Assembly (NCBI GenBank): GCA_938042245.1
Contig: CALIRO010000011.1
Span: 49,945 to 113,944 of the forward strand
DNA length: 64,000 nucleotides
DNA from: an uncultured Thermoguttaceae bacterium
GTDB taxonomy: Bacteria > Planctomycetota > Planctomycetia > Pirellulales > Thermoguttaceae
Direction: 5' to 3'
Shown: in pieces, positions 63,088-64,000 of the stretch
Layout of the letters: the number at the start of each line of letters is the position of its first letter
Position numbering within the stretch: position 1 is the first letter of the stretch
Notes under the pieces: model-generated
Seen by the model: the letters and a program-made list of their open reading frames with translations, nothing else
Databases searched by the model: none
What the model was told of the DNA's origin: nothing
Translations under genes and position numbers: made by a program

Positions 63088-63318
63088 CCGGCTAGTTGCG
63101 AAACCCACGGGGTTACCCAATGCTCCCTACCGGTGGCAGCAAAATGGCTTGGCAATAGCAGTATGATTGCCTACCGGCACTATGTGGACCCAACGGATCA
63201 AACCTTCCAGGAGGCACCCCAAGAGGATCTATGCACTAAAGCAGGAGAACAAACAAATACTCAATCCGTCCAACCACCCCAAAGAGGATTTCCTGGAGCG
63301 AACACCTATCTGGGGTGA
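63088..63318 (+). pseudogene. C-terminal remnant of a tyrosine recombinase (integrase)
   Basis: In frame 1 the sequence reads ASCETHGVTQCSLPVAAKWL then GNSSMIAYRHYVDPTDQTFQEA, which matches the end of planctomycete tyrosine recombinases ('ASCET.L....P...VA.WLGNS..IA..HY..VT..HF..A'), with the nucleophile Tyr in RHY. A stop (TGA 63085) precedes it and the rest of the enzyme is missing. It points toward the tRNA-Leu, 160 bp away, as integrases at tRNA sites usually lie. The gene is dead but explains the att duplication. Confidence 0.75.
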
Positions 63319-63344
63319 GGTGAACTTTTAATCACTCAAAAGGC

Positions 63345-63366
63345 CTCATGAAATGCATCAAGGTCA
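63345..63366. repeat. Right-hand copy of the element end segment
   Basis: CTCATGAAATGCATCAAGGT resembles GTCATGAAATGCGTCAAAGT at the left end (56824-56847), allowing for three to four changes. Both lie within 150 bp of an att-like site. Confidence 0.5.
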
Positions 63367-63450
63367 ATGACGGAACGGCTTTACATGGGGTGGAATCTTA
63401 TTCAGCCTGCCCAGAAAATTTCTCGGATTTTTCTTGACCTTGCTTGTCGT

Positions 63451-63473
63451 AAGTCCTTGCTACATAAGGACTT
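63451..63473. repeat. Inverted repeat beside the tRNA 3' end
   Basis: AAGTCCTT (63451-63458) and AAGGACTT (63466-63473) form an 8-bp stem with a 7-nt loop. The left site has the same pairing words (GTAAGTCC/GGACTTAC, 56777-56803). It could be a recombinase-binding site or a tRNA terminator. Confidence 0.6.
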
Positions 63474-63475
63474 AT

Positions 63476-63561
63476 TGGCCGAGGCGGGACTCGAACCCGC
63501 ACGTGGATTGCTCCACACAGGATTTTAAGTCCTGAGCGTCTTCCACTTCCGCCACTCGGCC
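63476..63561 (-). tRNA. tRNA-Leu, anticodon UAA
   Basis: On the minus strand the acceptor stem GGCCGAG (63561-63555) pairs with CTCGGCC (63483-63477). T8-G9 and the D-arm follow (TGGCGGAAGTGG), the anticodon loop is CTTAAAA giving UAA, a long variable arm is present (type II tRNA, about 85 nt) and the T-loop is GGTTCGAGTCC. CCA is not encoded. The 3' end serves as the attachment site of the element to its left. Confidence 0.96.
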
Positions 63562-64000
63562 CAGAAGGAAATTTCATGGCCCTTTGGGAAGTGCAACGGG
63601 CATCCACGAAAAAAACAACAGATGCCAAAGGATATGTCTGTGGGAAAGGCACATGGGGACTCTTGTTGGAGAGACGGCCTGTAGGAGGGCGGTTTTCCCA
63701 ACAAGAGTCTTTCCTGTTATTTTTACCCATGAAACCTAGCCTAAGCTAGGGGGGAGACTGTCTTCCGGAACACAAGATTCGAGGTTCTGTCCAACTGTGG
63801 GGAAGGGGAACGTCTTTGGGTTAGGAGCTAGAAGGGCGGGGTATAGGGCCACTGCCCCACGCCCTGGGCAGTGCAGAGACAATGGTAGAGAAAAGGGTCA
63901 TTCCTGCTCCGGCAGCAGTCCAGAGGGAACAGATGGTTCAATGGGCACCTTGCAGACCGGAAAGGCTCATCGAAGGGAAAGTCCGATACGGGGGAGTTTT
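63562..64000. other. Terminal region with a 12-bp hairpin and a repeat fragment
   Basis: GACTCTTGTTGG (63658-63669) and CCAACAAGAGTC (63698-63709) form a perfect 12-bp stem with a 28-nt loop. At 63896-63935 GGTCATTCCTGCTCCGGCAG and CAGTCCAGAGGGA recall the dispersed-repeat family. No gene is supported; the sequence runs off the window edge. Confidence 0.5.

Noticed and set aside
63960..63995. Possible RNase P RNA start (GGGAAAGTCCG)
   Set aside because: Only a short match to the conserved GGAAAGTCC box; no other rnpB helix can be checked before the window ends.

Overview
The window reads as a chromosomal segment of a planctomycete, probably of the Pirellulales/Thermogutta type (inference from gene content; no ribosomal RNA is present). 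Pointers are the many secreted proteins of unknown function, an ECF sigma factor overlapping an anti-sigma-like membrane protein, a DUF1080 (3-keto-disaccharide hydrolase) protein, PQQ-type beta-propeller proteins, an autotransporter-repeat protein and a LamG protein that both end in PEP-CTERM sorting signals, and carbohydrate-active enzymes (GH116, GH5, a parallel beta-helix protein). Most genes have good Shine-Dalgarno sites, and several true starts lie well inside the longest open frame.

Layout. 0-5 kb: a MORN-type protein cut by the window edge, bioF, sigma/anti-sigma pair, secreted PDZ protein. 5-11 kb: nicotinamidase, DUF1080 protein, gcvT, and an OmpR-type two-component system. 11-22 kb: secreted GH116 enzyme, flotillin-like FloA, HAD phosphatase, giant PEP-CTERM repeat protein, frameshifted LamG PEP-CTERM gene. 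22-36 kb: hypF with two unusual insertions, UvrD-type helicase overlapping a very large propeller protein, a three-gene ABC export operon on the minus strand. 36-49 kb: cyclophilin lipoprotein, secreted proteins, two tandem paralogues of an unknown secreted family, GH5 enzyme, another propeller protein. 48-56 kb: sugar activation (sugar-1-phosphate nucleotidyltransferase, galactokinase-like kinase), acs, glyA, response regulator. 56.7-63.6 kb: a decayed integrative element at tRNA-Leu(UAA), with att-like duplication, an integrase C-terminal remnant, an excisionase-like protein, a truncated primase fused to an outer-membrane efflux gene fragment, a beta-helix protein and a small CRISPR-like repeat array.

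The most unusual signal is a recurring duplication geometry. Three genes (GH116, PEP-CTERM and LamG) have the 36-39 bases around their stop codon copied downstream at exactly 73 bp, separated by unrelated 34-37 bp segments. A fourth pair at 62.87 kb repeats at 74 bp (with a weaker third copy 72 bp on), and an in-frame pair inside hypF repeats at 72 bp. This target-spacer-target geometry matches what ectopic CRISPR spacer integration would leave, although no cas gene is visible. A second notable signal is a 57 bp intergenic palindromic element present almost unchanged, in frame, inside hypF.

Several dispersed short repeats (the ACATTTCAGCCGAAT family, G/C-tract hairpins, and a GGTTCAGGGAACGTT-like upstream motif) recur in the intergenic regions. 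All identifications come from reading the sequence; no database search was possible.
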